Assembly (NCBI RefSeq): GCF_019703305.1
Contig: NZ_AP024814.1
Coordinates: 806,001 to 870,000 of the forward strand
Reading direction: 5' to 3'
DNA length: 64,000 nt
Source: Helicobacter sp. NHP19-003
GTDB lineage: Bacteria > Campylobacterota > Campylobacteria > Campylobacterales > Helicobacteraceae
The notes below the pieces were generated by a model. That model saw nothing but the letters and a program-made list of their open reading frames with translations. It was not told where the DNA came from and searched no databases. This document shows, in pieces, positions 18,168 through 26,937 of the stretch. The translations under genes and the position numbers were made by a program. Numbering within the stretch: position 1 is the first letter of the stretch; every line of letters begins with the position of its first letter.

Positions 18168-19601
18168 ATGTTTGAAACCATCATCGGCTTAGAAGTGCAT
18201 GCCCAACTCAACACCCAGACCAAGATTTTTTGCGCCTGCCCCACGAGTTTTAAAGACACGCCCAACACCAACACCTGCCCCGTGTGCTTAGGGCTACCGG
18301 GGGCTTTGCCCGTGCTAAACGCTGAAGCGGTGAAAAAAGCCATCGCCTTTGGCACGGCGATCAACGCCACCATCACACAAGAGAGCGTCTTTGCCCGCAA
18401 GAATTACTTTTACCCCGACTTGCCTAAAGCCTATCAAATCTCACAATTTGAGCGCCCCATAGTCGCTCATGGGTATTTAGACATAGAAACGCCCGAGGGC
18501 ATAAAACGCATTAACATTGAAAGGGCACACCTTGAAGAGGACGCGGGCAAGAACATACACGCCAGCCACCACTCGCAGGTGGATTTAAACAGGGCCGGCA
18601 CGCCCCTTTTAGAGATTGTGAGTTGCCCGGACATGCGTAGCAGCGAGCAAGCCATCAGCTATTTAAAGAAATTGCACGCCATTGTGTGCTTTTTGGACAT
18701 TTGCGATGGCAACATGCAAGAGGGCAATTTTAGGTGCGATGCCAATGTGTCTATCCGCCCCAGAGGCGAAACTAAGCTCCTTACAAGGGTGGAAATTAAA
18801 AACCTAAATAGCTTTAAGTTTATCCAAAAGGCGATTGAGTATGAGGTGGAAAGACAGATTGAGGCGTTTGAAAGGGGTACTTATGCAAGCGAGGTTGTGC
18901 AAGAAACCCGTTTGTTTGACACGGCTAGGGGGATCACGCAGTCCATGCGCAACAAAGAAGAGTCTGCCGATTACCGCTACTTCCCTGATCCAGACTTGCG
19001 CCCCGTGCACATCCCCGAGAGCCTACTACAAGAGGGGCGCAAGATTAAAGAGTTGCCCGAAGCCAAAAAGACGCGTTACATAGAGAGTTTGGGGCTAAAG
19101 ACTGAAGAGGCGAACACTCTAGTGGGGAGTTTGGAGTTGGCCACCTACTTTGAGAAAATGCTAGAGCTGGGCGCAAGCGCGAAGGGGGCCTGTTCGTGGC
19201 TATGCGTAGAGCTGTTGGGGCGTTTGGAAGGCGAGCAGACTTTGCAAGAATGCCCCATTAAGCCGGACACTTTGGCGAAAATCGTGCTGGACATTGAAAG
19301 TCAACGCATTTCAGGCAAGGCGGGCAAGGAAATTTTAGACACATTGATGAAACAAGAGAGTGCAAGTCCTAAAGACATAGACACACTCATAGATCGACTC
19401 GGGTTAGCGCAAGTGGGCGATGAGGGCACGCTTTTAAAGGCGATTGCTGAGGTGTTAGAGAGCAATGCCGACAAAGTCGCTGAGTACAAAAGCGGTAAAG
19501 ACAAACTCTTTGGCTTCTTTGTAGGACAGGTGCTCAAAAAACTCAAAAACGCCAACCCGGGAATGGTCAACAGCCTACTCAAACAAGAATTAAGCAAGTA
19601 A
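18168..19601 (+). CDS. gatB: Asp/Glu-tRNA amidotransferase subunit B GatB
   Basis: GatB is the kinase/tRNA-binding subunit of GatCAB, which amidates misacylated Glu-tRNA(Gln) and Asp-tRNA(Asn). The 477-residue protein starts [19 protein letters not shown] and contains [33 protein letters not shown] and the C-terminal YqeY-like tail ([30 protein letters not shown]). I chose the ATG at 18168 with AAAGGA upstream; longer in-frame starts run into hemH on the other strand. AspRS at 47.9 kb would supply misacylated Asp-tRNA(Asn) if non-discriminating, as in H. pylori. Confidence 0.96.
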   Translation: MFETIIGLEVHAQLNTQTKIFCACPTSFKDTPNTNTCPVCLGLPGALPVLNAEAVKKAIAFGTAINATITQESVFARKNYFYPDLPKAYQISQFERPIVAHGYLDIETPEGIKRINIERAHLEEDAGKNIHASHHSQVDLNRAGTPLLEIVSCPDMRSSEQAISYLKKLHAIVCFLDICDGNMQEGNFRCDANVSIRPRGETKLLTRVEIKNLNSFKFIQKAIEYEVERQIEAFERGTYASEVVQETRLFDTARGITQSMRNKEESADYRYFPDPDLRPVHIPESLLQEGRKIKELPEAKKTRYIESLGLKTEEANTLVGSLELATYFEKMLELGASAKGACSWLCVELLGRLEGEQTLQECPIKPDTLAKIVLDIESQRISGKAGKEILDTLMKQESASPKDIDTLIDRLGLAQVGDEGTLLKAIAEVLESNADKVAEYKSGKDKLFGFFVGQVLKKLKNANPGMVNSLLKQELSK

Positions 19602-19602
19602 A

Positions 19603-20373
19603 CTAGGGTTTTAGGTTTTTGAGGTTTTGCATTTCGGTTACGCTGTAGCGGATCACTTCAAAGCCCGTGGGGTTTTTGGGCATCATGGCGGTGTCAAAGG
19701 CGGGCAGGGGCTTGAAGGCAAAGCTCAACACAATATTATAGCGTTTCTCTGTCAAGAGACTGCCCGCCCTAAAGAGCTTTGCCACGATCTGCACTTGGGC
19801 GATGTTTTGCTCCTTGCTTTGCTTGAGTAAAGAGATGTTGATGATGTGGATGTCCCTTGTGAGCTGTTGGGCAGTGTAAATGCTGTTTTTGGAGGCCACC
19901 AAGTTTTCAAAAACCTGCCACACCTGCGCCTCGCTTTGCAAACGCACGACTTCATAGCGCTCCTTATCGTCTATGCGGTTAATCGACTCTCTATCGAGCA
20001 CATACTGCCCCACTAAAGAACGCACTAAGGCTTCGTTGCTTGCCAAATTGCCATCTGCCTTTTGGATGATGGCGTAGTGCTTGTCTTGGTTGGCAAAGTC
20101 TATGAAGTGGTGTTCGGTTTTCTTTAGGGGCAAGAGAATCATCAATGCCACAACCAACGCCAAACTGATGAAGCTTAGCAGTACCACTAAGCGGTAGGCG
20201 ATGGTGGTGTTGCGCCTTTCAATTCTAAAAACGCTGTTTAAGTCCAAGTTCTGCACCGCCAAGCTTTCGATCTTGCTTGCCATGTCTTTTTCAAACTTGG
20301 CCTGCTCTGCCTGCAGTTTCGCCCACAACTCGGCGATAATCTCGTCTTTTAGGAGGTCGTTGTTATTTGCCAT
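19603..20373 (-). CDS. VirB8/ComB8-like inner-membrane protein, standing alone
   Basis: The 256-residue protein has a charged cytoplasmic N-terminus, one membrane span (about 69-90, RLVVLLSFISLALVVALMIL) and a periplasmic domain with the VirB8 phrases YVLDRESIN, RDIHIINISLL and the C-terminal NPTGFEVIRYSV. VirB8 proteins are scaffold parts of type IV secretion or, in H. pylori (ComB8), DNA uptake. No VirB9 or VirB10 genes sit beside it here, unlike comB8-9-10 in H. pylori. The ATG at 20373 overlaps the end of the pirin remnant by 11 bases. It may be the genome's ComB8 with relocated partners, or a remnant of an integrated element. Confidence 0.75.
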   Translation of the reverse strand: MANNNDLLKDEIIAELWAKLQAEQAKFEKDMASKIESLAVQNLDLNSVFRIERRNTTIAYRLVVLLSFISLALVVALMILLPLKKTEHHFIDFANQDKHYAIIQKADGNLASNEALVRSLVGQYVLDRESINRIDDKERYEVVRLQSEAQVWQVFENLVASKNSIYTAQQLTRDIHIINISLLKQSKEQNIAQVQIVAKLFRAGSLLTEKRYNIVLSFAFKPLPAFDTAMMPKNPTGFEVIRYSVTEMQNLKNLKP

Positions 20374-20893
20374 GCCCCGCTCGAAGTGTGCCAAATTTGC
20401 CCGCTTGCAAGTCGACTTGGGCTTGTGCGACCTCCTCTTTGTTGGTCATCACAAAGGGGCCATGCCCTACGATCGGCTCGTTTAGAGGCAAGCCCGTTAA
20501 AACCAGCACGCTGGAAGGCTCTAGGGCTTCAAGGTGCACCAAATCTCCACCCTTTTGAAAGGTGATGAGCTCCTGTGTGCTGGCCTTTTGTTTCTCTACA
20601 GATACCAGCCCCTCACGCACTAAAATCCAGACATTATGCTCTTCTGGAATGGGCAAAGACAAGAACCCCCTAAGCTCTATGCCCCACACATTGACAGGGC
20701 TAAGGGTTTGCGCCACACCCTTAAGCCCATTAAACGCACCTGCAATCACGCGCACTTGGCTTTTTTTTAGAGTGGCTATGGGGATTTGCTCTGGGTTGAT
20801 GGCTTGGCATGCTAAGCCGTGCGAGTCGCTGTGTTCCACCTCCCCTTGATAGGCTCGTCTTTCTATGAACATCTTTTCAAAGAGATAGCCCAT
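20363..20893 (-). pseudogene. Pirin remnant (C-terminal domain with most of N-terminal domain deleted)
   Basis: From the ATG at 20893 about 176 residues remain, against about 280-290 for full pirin. The C-terminal cupin is clear: VIAGAFNGLKGVAQTLSPVN, then LVLTGLPLNEPIVGHGPFVM and EVAQAQVDLQAGKFGTL. The N-terminal catalytic cupin is absent except perhaps the ten-residue piece GEVEHSDSHG, which resembles a pirin segment preceding the metal site and is fused directly to the inter-domain region (INPEQIP). So both a 5' truncation and an internal deletion are likely. Metal ligands of the first domain are missing, hence likely non-functional, although the frame stays open. Confidence 0.65.
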
Positions 20894-20897
20894 TGCT

Positions 20898-22319
20898 CTA
20901 CACAAAGGCTAATAAATCACAAAAGAGATTAAAGTCTAGGTTTTCTAAGCGGTCTTGATTGCCCAAAAGGGTTTCAATTTGGGCAACTTTTTTGAGTGGA
21001 TAGACCTTTTTTAGGGCGTTTTGGCATTTTTGTTGCAAGGCACTCAAGCCTTCTTCGCGTCTAAAGCGGTGCCCTAGAGGGTATTTCACTTCAATTTTTT
21101 GCGTGCTTGTGCCGTTTTTAAAAAAGACTTGCAGGGCGTTAGGAATCGCCCTTTTGTGCGGTTCTTTGGCTTCCTTGGTGTAAGTGGGGCTCACCTGCAC
21201 TTCCACCAAGCCCATGAGTTGCTGTAAAAAGGAGTTCTTGGCGTTCATGTCGCTGTAAGAGTCTGTGCATAAATGCCCCCTTAACAGGGCGTAGGCAATG
21301 GGGTAGGCGAGGCTATACTCGCGATCGAGGCGTTGGTAAGCCTGCCCCCCGCCTGCCATGATTTTCTCCACGCCCTCTTGAGTGGTGAGCACAATTTTAG
21401 CGATCTCATCTAGTCTGGGGGCAACTTGTTTATGCAAGATCAAGGCGCACTCCACAGCGGTTTGGATAGGGAAAAGCACAGGGTAAGAGATTTTATACAA
21501 GACATTTTCGATCACATGTGCGCCTAACTCGTTTAGTGCTAAACCGCCCTTAGTTTGGGGCATACACACGGCTTCAAAGCCCCACTTAGGCGCACTCAAA
21601 GCCTTCATGCAGCCCATTTCACCGCTCATCGCCCTTAGCGCAAGTTGCACCCACCGACTTGTGGCATCCGCCCCCGCCCAAGCCTGCCTCGTGGCGCTAA
21701 AAGGGGCGTGGCGAAACACTCGAAGCACCCCCCATCTACAAAGGCGTGTGAAAGCGCGCTTAAAATTTCTTCTTTGCCCCCCTAAAATTTTTGCCCCCAC
21801 GCCCGCACTTGCCAAACGCACTAATAAAGTGTGATCCAGGCCTTCATCGTAAAAGGAATTGTCCATCGCCAGCACGCCTTGAATCTCATAGGCCTGCACC
21901 ATGGCGTGCAAAATATCTCTCACTTTGAGGGGCTGTTCTTGTTTGGATAGACGCAGGCGGCTCACATAATCGCCCAACGCCCAAATCGCCCCCAAATTGT
22001 CGCTAGGGTGGCACCACTCTTTGGCTAGCCATGTATCGTTAAAGTCCATCCAGCGCACCATGCATGACACATTAAACGCCGCGCCCACAGGTTCAAGCTG
22101 GTAAGCCGTGCCAAGCACTTTCGCCCCTAGCGGTCTAAAATCTGCCCCCGGCACACTAGGGCCTAGTAACTTCGTGCACTCAGGGTCTTTGAGCGCCATT
22201 AAAGCGCAGGCAATGGAGTCTATGAGGCTGAGTGTGGCGCTTTGGGTGGCGTGTTTGGAAATCTCGCCGTCTAAAATGTAGTGGGCTAGGGTTGTAAGAG
22301 CTGAATCGTAACTTAACAT
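20898..22319 (-). CDS. prpD: 2-methylcitrate dehydratase-like PrpD with a scrambled segment
   Basis: PrpD dehydrates 2-methylcitrate in propionate breakdown. The 473-residue protein keeps MVRWMDFNDTWLAKEWCHPSD, NSFYDEGLDHTLLVRL, WAGADATSRWVQLALRA and RAMSGEMGCMKALSAPKWGF. Between LGG and RHAP, however, the frame encodes a non-family sequence (RRNFKRAFTRLCRWGVLRVF) while the next frame reads the expected KEEILSALSHAFVDGGCFE. An extra G in the G6 run (plus strand C6, 21777-21782) and a missing base near 21713 explain this as two compensating frameshifts. No prpB or prpC is nearby. Activity is doubtful if the reading is right. Confidence 0.8.
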   Translation of the reverse strand: MLSYDSALTTLAHYILDGEISKHATQSATLSLIDSIACALMALKDPECTKLLGPSVPGADFRPLGAKVLGTAYQLEPVGAAFNVSCMVRWMDFNDTWLAKEWCHPSDNLGAIWALGDYVSRLRLSKQEQPLKVRDILHAMVQAYEIQGVLAMDNSFYDEGLDHTLLVRLASAGVGAKILGGQRRNFKRAFTRLCRWGVLRVFRHAPFSATRQAWAGADATSRWVQLALRAMSGEMGCMKALSAPKWGFEAVCMPQTKGGLALNELGAHVIENVLYKISYPVLFPIQTAVECALILHKQVAPRLDEIAKIVLTTQEGVEKIMAGGGQAYQRLDREYSLAYPIAYALLRGHLCTDSYSDMNAKNSFLQQLMGLVEVQVSPTYTKEAKEPHKRAIPNALQVFFKNGTSTQKIEVKYPLGHRFRREEGLSALQQKCQNALKKVYPLKKVAQIETLLGNQDRLENLDFNLFCDLLAFV

Positions 22320-22349
22320 AAAAACTTCCTTTTAAATCCTTGATAAACC

Positions 22350-23003
22350 TTAGTGAAAAAGTGCGTTACCCACACGCACTAAATTTGCCCCATAGGCGAT
22401 GGCAAGCTCAAAATCCCCGCTCATGCCCATAGAGAGGGTTTTGGCCTTGGGGAGTTTGTCAAACAAGTCCCTAGCGGCACTAAAAACCCGCTCGCTTTGG
22501 GCTTCATCGCCCCCAAGGGGCCCCATCGCCATTAAACCTTGCAAATGGATTTTAGGGCATGTTTGGCTGATTTTAGCGTAAGTTTCAAGGGCGTGCTCTA
22601 AAGCCACGCCGTTTTTTTGCGCTTCGCCCGAGACATTCACTTGCAACAAGGCATTTATTGGCTCTTTAGCCCTAGTGTCTATGGCTTGTGCCAGCTCTAA
22701 AGAGTGCAAGCTATGGAGTAGGGCGGGTTTTAGCTCTAAAAGCTTGTTGATTTTATTGTGTTGCAAAGGCCCTAGCATGTGCCACTCTAGGGGCAAATCT
22801 TGCAAACTTGTGGCTTTACGCCCAAACTCTTGTATGTAATTCTCCCCAAAGGCTCTTTGTCCGCACGCATAAAGCTCTTGCACCTGCTCTAGGCTGGCGT
22901 ATTTAGACACCGCCACTAGGCGCACAATGTGGTGGCGGCTGTAGGCAAGACGTGCCTTTTCTATGCGCTCTAAGAGATGGTCTAAGCGTTTTTTAAGCTC
23001 CAT
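22350..23003 (-). CDS. yggS: Pyridoxal-phosphate homeostasis protein (YggS/PLPBP family)
   Basis: The 217-residue single-domain alanine-racemase-like barrel binds PLP through the lysine in RLVAVSKYASLEQV; other family phrases are FGENYIQEF, WHMLGPLQHNK, GLMAMGPL and MSGDFELAIAYGANLVRVG. It is a PLP carrier/homeostasis protein without a known catalytic reaction. The ATG overlaps the stop of the ubiD-like gene by 11 bases. The gene order yggS-ubiD-serA matches H. pylori HP0395-HP0397. Confidence 0.92.
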   Translation of the reverse strand: MELKKRLDHLLERIEKARLAYSRHHIVRLVAVSKYASLEQVQELYACGQRAFGENYIQEFGRKATSLQDLPLEWHMLGPLQHNKINKLLELKPALLHSLHSLELAQAIDTRAKEPINALLQVNVSGEAQKNGVALEHALETYAKISQTCPKIHLQGLMAMGPLGGDEAQSERVFSAARDLFDKLPKAKTLSMGMSGDFELAIAYGANLVRVGNALFH

Positions 23004-24825
23004 GTGCGCCCTTTGGGGAGTTGTAAATGTGGTATTTGTGGTACAAGTGGTCGCTTAAAGGGGGGATGAGCCCCTTTTTGGCAAGGCTTTCTAGCACGCT
23101 TAAAGAACAATCCGTTTCCTTAGGCCACTCTCTCATATGCCCTTCTAATATGCCCTTGTCGGTCGCGTCTATGCAAATTAAGGGGGGGGTTAGCCAAATG
23201 TCGCGTTGTGCATCTATATTATTGACGACACGCCAAAGAAGCATGTAGGGGTTGTCTAGGTCGTTCTTGTGGCTATCTACAAAAATCAAGGCGCTCACAA
23301 GAGGGGCTAGGCTCTCTAAATCTTTAAACAGGGGCACTAGGGGGGTGGTTTTTGCCACCCCCACAAGGGCAATGGGGTTTTTGCTCTCTAATCCGTATTG
23401 CCTTAAATCCTGTACTTGGGGGATTAAGGCTTGTAGGCGTTTTAAAAGCTCGAGGTCTTTTAGAGGGGTCTTGGGGTGTGGGCTGGGCTCTAGGGCAACT
23501 AGGCCTAACTTGCCCCCAAAGGCGTAGGTGGGGCTGGCGTGATCGAGCGCATCGCACACGCCTTGAGAAAATAGGCTTTGGTTTAAATCTAGGTGGTCTA
23601 AAATGTGGCGAAAAAGGGCGGGGTAATCGGTGAGTTTGGGTGCATTGGGCCCGACAAAGATCGCATGCTTGACAAAGCTCATTTGCCCCGTGCCCCAAAA
23701 GTGGTGCATGATTTGGTGGGCGTGTCCGGGGTAGCTGGGTGCAATTTGGGCGAGGATTAAATTATGAAACACCCCATTTTCGGGCATGTGATAATCAATC
23801 AGCCCATGCGCGCTTTTTTGCAGCAGGGGCAAAAACAGCCTTTCGGTGAAGTAGCCCATGTATTTGTCCTCTAGGGGGGGCTTGCCGACCACGCTGGCTA
23901 AATAAACAGGATTGTCTTTCAAATGCATGGCGTGCACTTCTAAAACGGGGTAGGGTTCTTTAGGTGTGTAAAAACCCGTGTGATCGCCAAAGGGACCCTC
24001 TGGCTCTAAGTGGTTAGGGTCCACCCACCCCTCAAGCACAATGTCCGCGTCCATAGGCACAGCAAGGGGGTTTGTAAGACAGAGCGTTAAATGGGCGCAT
24101 TTGCCCCGAATCAAGCCATACAGGGCAAGCTCAAACACCCCGTAGGGTAGGGGGGCTTGCCCGCACCATGTGTAAAGCGCGTCCCCGCCGATCGCCACGC
24201 TCACGGGCATTTTCGCCCCCGCTTTTTTGTAGGCAGGCAAAAAGTGGTTTGCGTCTTTGTGGATTTGCCAGTGCAAACCTAGGCGGTTCTTGCCCTGCAC
24301 TTGCAAGCGGTAAAGCCCTAAGTTGTGGTGTTTGCCATCAAGGCTCTTGGTGTAAATCTGCCCCATCGTGATGAAAGGAGCGGCGTCTTCTTGCCAAGTG
24401 GTGAGGATGGGCAATTTGTCTAAATCCACCTGCTCGCCTTGAAACACCTGTCTTTGGGGAGGGGTTTTAGAGATTTTAGGCAAACTAAAGCGCAGGTTGT
24501 AAAGGTTTTTGGCTAGCCCTAAGAAGTCTTTAAAGCTCCTTGGCTTTTGTAAATTTAGTAGGCTTTCTAATTGCGCTTGGCAGTTTTCAATGGAGCGGTT
24601 GATGATAAACTCTAGCCGCTCTTTCGCACCAAAGACATTCATTAAAACGGGGATGTCTAAGGGCACATCGCCCCTTTTGGGCTTGGTGAACAATAAGGCT
24701 TGCCCGCCCTTGGGCTTCTTGGCTTCAATGTAGGCGATGTGGGGGATTTCTAAGCAGACATCGAGGGGCGTGTCGAGCACCCGCAAATCCCCCCGACTTT
24801 TAAGCTTGCTGATGAGTTCTTGCAA
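22993..24825 (-). CDS. UbiD-family decarboxylase (probable menaquinone pathway)
   Basis: The 610-residue protein is a UbiD-type prenyl-FMN decarboxylase, with LGLYRLQVQGKNRLGLHWQ, PMDADIVLEGWV and the catalytic-region motif EPEGPFGDHTGFYTPKEPYP, plus the C-terminal trimerisation region. In organisms using the futalosine route a UbiD homologue is thought to decarboxylate the naphthoate intermediate (MqnL role); mqnE and mqnD in this window support that reading, but substrate is inferred. It needs a UbiX partner that is not in the window. Coupled to serA upstream (no gap) and yggS downstream. Confidence 0.85.
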   Translation of the reverse strand: MQELISKLKSRGDLRVLDTPLDVCLEIPHIAYIEAKKPKGGQALLFTKPKRGDVPLDIPVLMNVFGAKERLEFIINRSIENCQAQLESLLNLQKPRSFKDFLGLAKNLYNLRFSLPKISKTPPQRQVFQGEQVDLDKLPILTTWQEDAAPFITMGQIYTKSLDGKHHNLGLYRLQVQGKNRLGLHWQIHKDANHFLPAYKKAGAKMPVSVAIGGDALYTWCGQAPLPYGVFELALYGLIRGKCAHLTLCLTNPLAVPMDADIVLEGWVDPNHLEPEGPFGDHTGFYTPKEPYPVLEVHAMHLKDNPVYLASVVGKPPLEDKYMGYFTERLFLPLLQKSAHGLIDYHMPENGVFHNLILAQIAPSYPGHAHQIMHHFWGTGQMSFVKHAIFVGPNAPKLTDYPALFRHILDHLDLNQSLFSQGVCDALDHASPTYAFGGKLGLVALEPSPHPKTPLKDLELLKRLQALIPQVQDLRQYGLESKNPIALVGVAKTTPLVPLFKDLESLAPLVSALIFVDSHKNDLDNPYMLLWRVVNNIDAQRDIWLTPPLICIDATDKGILEGHMREWPKETDCSLSVLESLAKKGLIPPLSDHLYHKYHIYNSPKGAHGA

Positions 24826-26403
24826 TTAGATAGAAACCAAAGACACGCCTAGGCAGTGGGGGACTTCTTGTAGGTCGTGTAAAATGGTGGAGCTGATGGG
24901 CGTGTCCACTAAAATGACAGCTAGAGCTTGGGCTTTGGCGTTGCGCCCCAGCCTGAAATCGGCAATGTTGATGCCGTGCTTGGCTAAAGTGTGCCCCACA
25001 TTGCCGATCACTCCGGGTTTGTCGGTGTTTTTGAATAAAATCATCGTGCCCTGTGGCTGGATGTCCATTTCAAAGCCATCTATGTTTATGATTTTTAAAA
25101 TATCATCGCTAAAGGCGGTGGCGCTGATTTGGGTGCTGTAGTTGGGTGCGCTCAATTGTAAAGTGATGCAGTTTGTGTAAGGGGTCGCATCCTCTAGAGT
25201 CTTGGTGGTCAAGTGGATTTGACGCTCCTTAGCGATGAAAGGGGCATTGACATAGTTGATCTTATCGCCCAAACTAGGTTTTAACAGCCCCATTAAAGCA
25301 AAGGTGAGCAAGGAATTGCTGTATTCACAAATCGAGCCGGCCAAAGTCAGCTCTAAAGCACTCCACGCCCCTTTATGCACCTGGGCGCAAAAGAAACCGA
25401 GCTTTTGGGCGAGCTGTAAATAAGGTTTGGCGTAGGGAGCGATGTCGTCTTGGATGGGGATGTTTAGGGCATTAGGATAAGAGCTCCCCCTTAAAGCTTC
25501 CATCGCCGCTTGAGCGGCTTCTTTGGCGATTTGCTCTTGCGATTCATAGGTGTTTGCCCCGATGTGTGGCGTAACATAGACATTGTCTAGTTCTAAAAGT
25601 GGGTTATTTGTGCCCGGCTCTTTGCTAAAGACATCCATGCCTAGCCAGCGCACTTTTTTAGACTTCAAGCCCGCATACAGGGCTTCTTCATTGTAAAGCC
25701 CCCCCCTAGCGCAGTTGATTAAGATCACACCCTCCTTCATTTGGGCGATTTGCTCTTTATCAATGATGTTGATCGTTTCCTTGTTCTTGGGGGTGTGGAT
25801 GGTGATGATGTCGCAACCTAAAATGTCTTTAAAATCTTTGGTGTAGAGCACGCCTAAATCTGTGGCTTTGGATTTGTGGATATAAGGGTCATAGGTGATG
25901 ACCTCCATGCCAAAGGCAAGTGCGCGCACACCTACTCTCGAGCCGATGTTGCCAAAGCCGATGATCCCTAGTTTCTTACCATAAAGCTCCGTGCCATACC
26001 AATCCTCCCTTTTCCACAGGCGATCGTGCTTAAGCTGTGTGTTTGCTCCGGGGAAACGGCGTATGGCATTGAGCATATGGGCCATGGTGAGTTCCACCGC
26101 CGCAATGGTGTTGGCTGTAGGGACATTCATCACCACCACGCCCCTTTGCGAGCATAAATCGATGTCGACATTATCCACGCCCACACCCGCCCGCACAATG
26201 GCTTTAAGTTTTGTGGCTTTTTCTAAAAGTTTGGCGTTTATGGGGGTCATGCTTCTTGTGATGAGCGCGTCTACCTCTTTAATTGCTTCAGGCAGGGCGG
26301 CCTTTTCAAGGGTGGAAAAGTCTAAAACTTTTAAATCCGCTTGCTCGTGTAAAAGGCTTAACCCTCTCTCGTGGATGGGATCGCAAATGGCAATTTTTGG
26401 CAT
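24826..26403 (-). CDS. serA: D-3-phosphoglycerate dehydrogenase SerA
   Basis: SerA oxidises 3-phosphoglycerate, the first step of serine synthesis. The 525-residue long-form protein has RAGVGVDNVDIDLCSQRGV, the Rossmann motif LGIIGFGNIGSRVG (about 146-159), the catalytic region NCARGGLYNEEAL and VTPHIGANTYESQEQ, an intervening allosteric substrate-binding domain and a C-terminal ACT domain (NTDKPGVIGNVGHTLAKHGI). Its stop abuts the ubiD-like start. Confidence 0.95.
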   Translation of the reverse strand: MPKIAICDPIHERGLSLLHEQADLKVLDFSTLEKAALPEAIKEVDALITRSMTPINAKLLEKATKLKAIVRAGVGVDNVDIDLCSQRGVVVMNVPTANTIAAVELTMAHMLNAIRRFPGANTQLKHDRLWKREDWYGTELYGKKLGIIGFGNIGSRVGVRALAFGMEVITYDPYIHKSKATDLGVLYTKDFKDILGCDIITIHTPKNKETINIIDKEQIAQMKEGVILINCARGGLYNEEALYAGLKSKKVRWLGMDVFSKEPGTNNPLLELDNVYVTPHIGANTYESQEQIAKEAAQAAMEALRGSSYPNALNIPIQDDIAPYAKPYLQLAQKLGFFCAQVHKGAWSALELTLAGSICEYSNSLLTFALMGLLKPSLGDKINYVNAPFIAKERQIHLTTKTLEDATPYTNCITLQLSAPNYSTQISATAFSDDILKIINIDGFEMDIQPQGTMILFKNTDKPGVIGNVGHTLAKHGINIADFRLGRNAKAQALAVILVDTPISSTILHDLQEVPHCLGVSLVSI

Positions 26404-26413
26404 GATTTATCCT

Positions 26414-26929
26414 TTAGTCAAGTTGATAGGGGATTTGGTAGTACTTCAAGTCTTCTAAAAATTGCTCTGTGGCGTTGGGTAAATAAATGATTAAAGTCGT
26501 CCCCGTTTTCTTTCTGTCCATGGCAAAATCGATGCGTTCGGTTTTAAGGATTTCTTGCAAACAAAAGAGTTTATAGTTGTCTAAGTTTTTGACGAGGATT
26601 TTGCGAGTCGGGGTGTTTTCTAAGAACTCAATCCCGACTTTCTTCTCCAAAGAGGGGTAGAGAAAGGGGTGATCTTGATCTGTGGCCATGTGGGGCTGTG
26701 TTTCGTGTAAGGACTGGATAAACACCTCCTTTAGTCCTTGCTCCTGCTTGGGGTGAGCCTCTAGGTGTGTGTTCTCTTTGGGTGTGTGGATGCTGTGTTC
26801 CTCATAGGCGGTGTGGGGCTTGTGGTGTTTTTTGGACAGATACATCTTATAGCCCAAAAATCCAGCCACACACAGAGCCACCGCCACGACAAACCACAGT
26901 ACAAAGGCACGAAACTTGGCGATCTTCAT
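26414..26929 (-). CDS. Conserved Helicobacter membrane-anchored protein of unknown function
   Basis: The 171-residue protein has one N-terminal membrane span (FVLWFVVAVALCVAGFLGYK) followed by a His/Glu-rich linker (about 36-85) and a small C-terminal folded part (ILVKNLDNYKLFCLQEILK, TTLIIYLPNATEQFLEDL). I recognise no domain. Its position between rpsA and serA matches HP0398 of H. pylori, an uncharacterised protein. It starts eight bases after the rpsA stop, so it is probably in the rpsA operon. Confidence 0.75.
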   Translation of the reverse strand: MKIAKFRAFVLWFVVAVALCVAGFLGYKMYLSKKHHKPHTAYEEHSIHTPKENTHLEAHPKQEQGLKEVFIQSLHETQPHMATDQDHPFLYPSLEKKVGIEFLENTPTRKILVKNLDNYKLFCLQEILKTERIDFAMDRKKTGTTLIIYLPNATEQFLEDLKYYQIPYQLD

Positions 26930-26937
26930 CGATCAAG

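Noticed and set aside
23324-23698. 124-codon frame on the minus strand
   Set aside because: It lies out of frame within the ubiD-like gene; the composition is Arg/Pro-rich and typical of a shadow frame.
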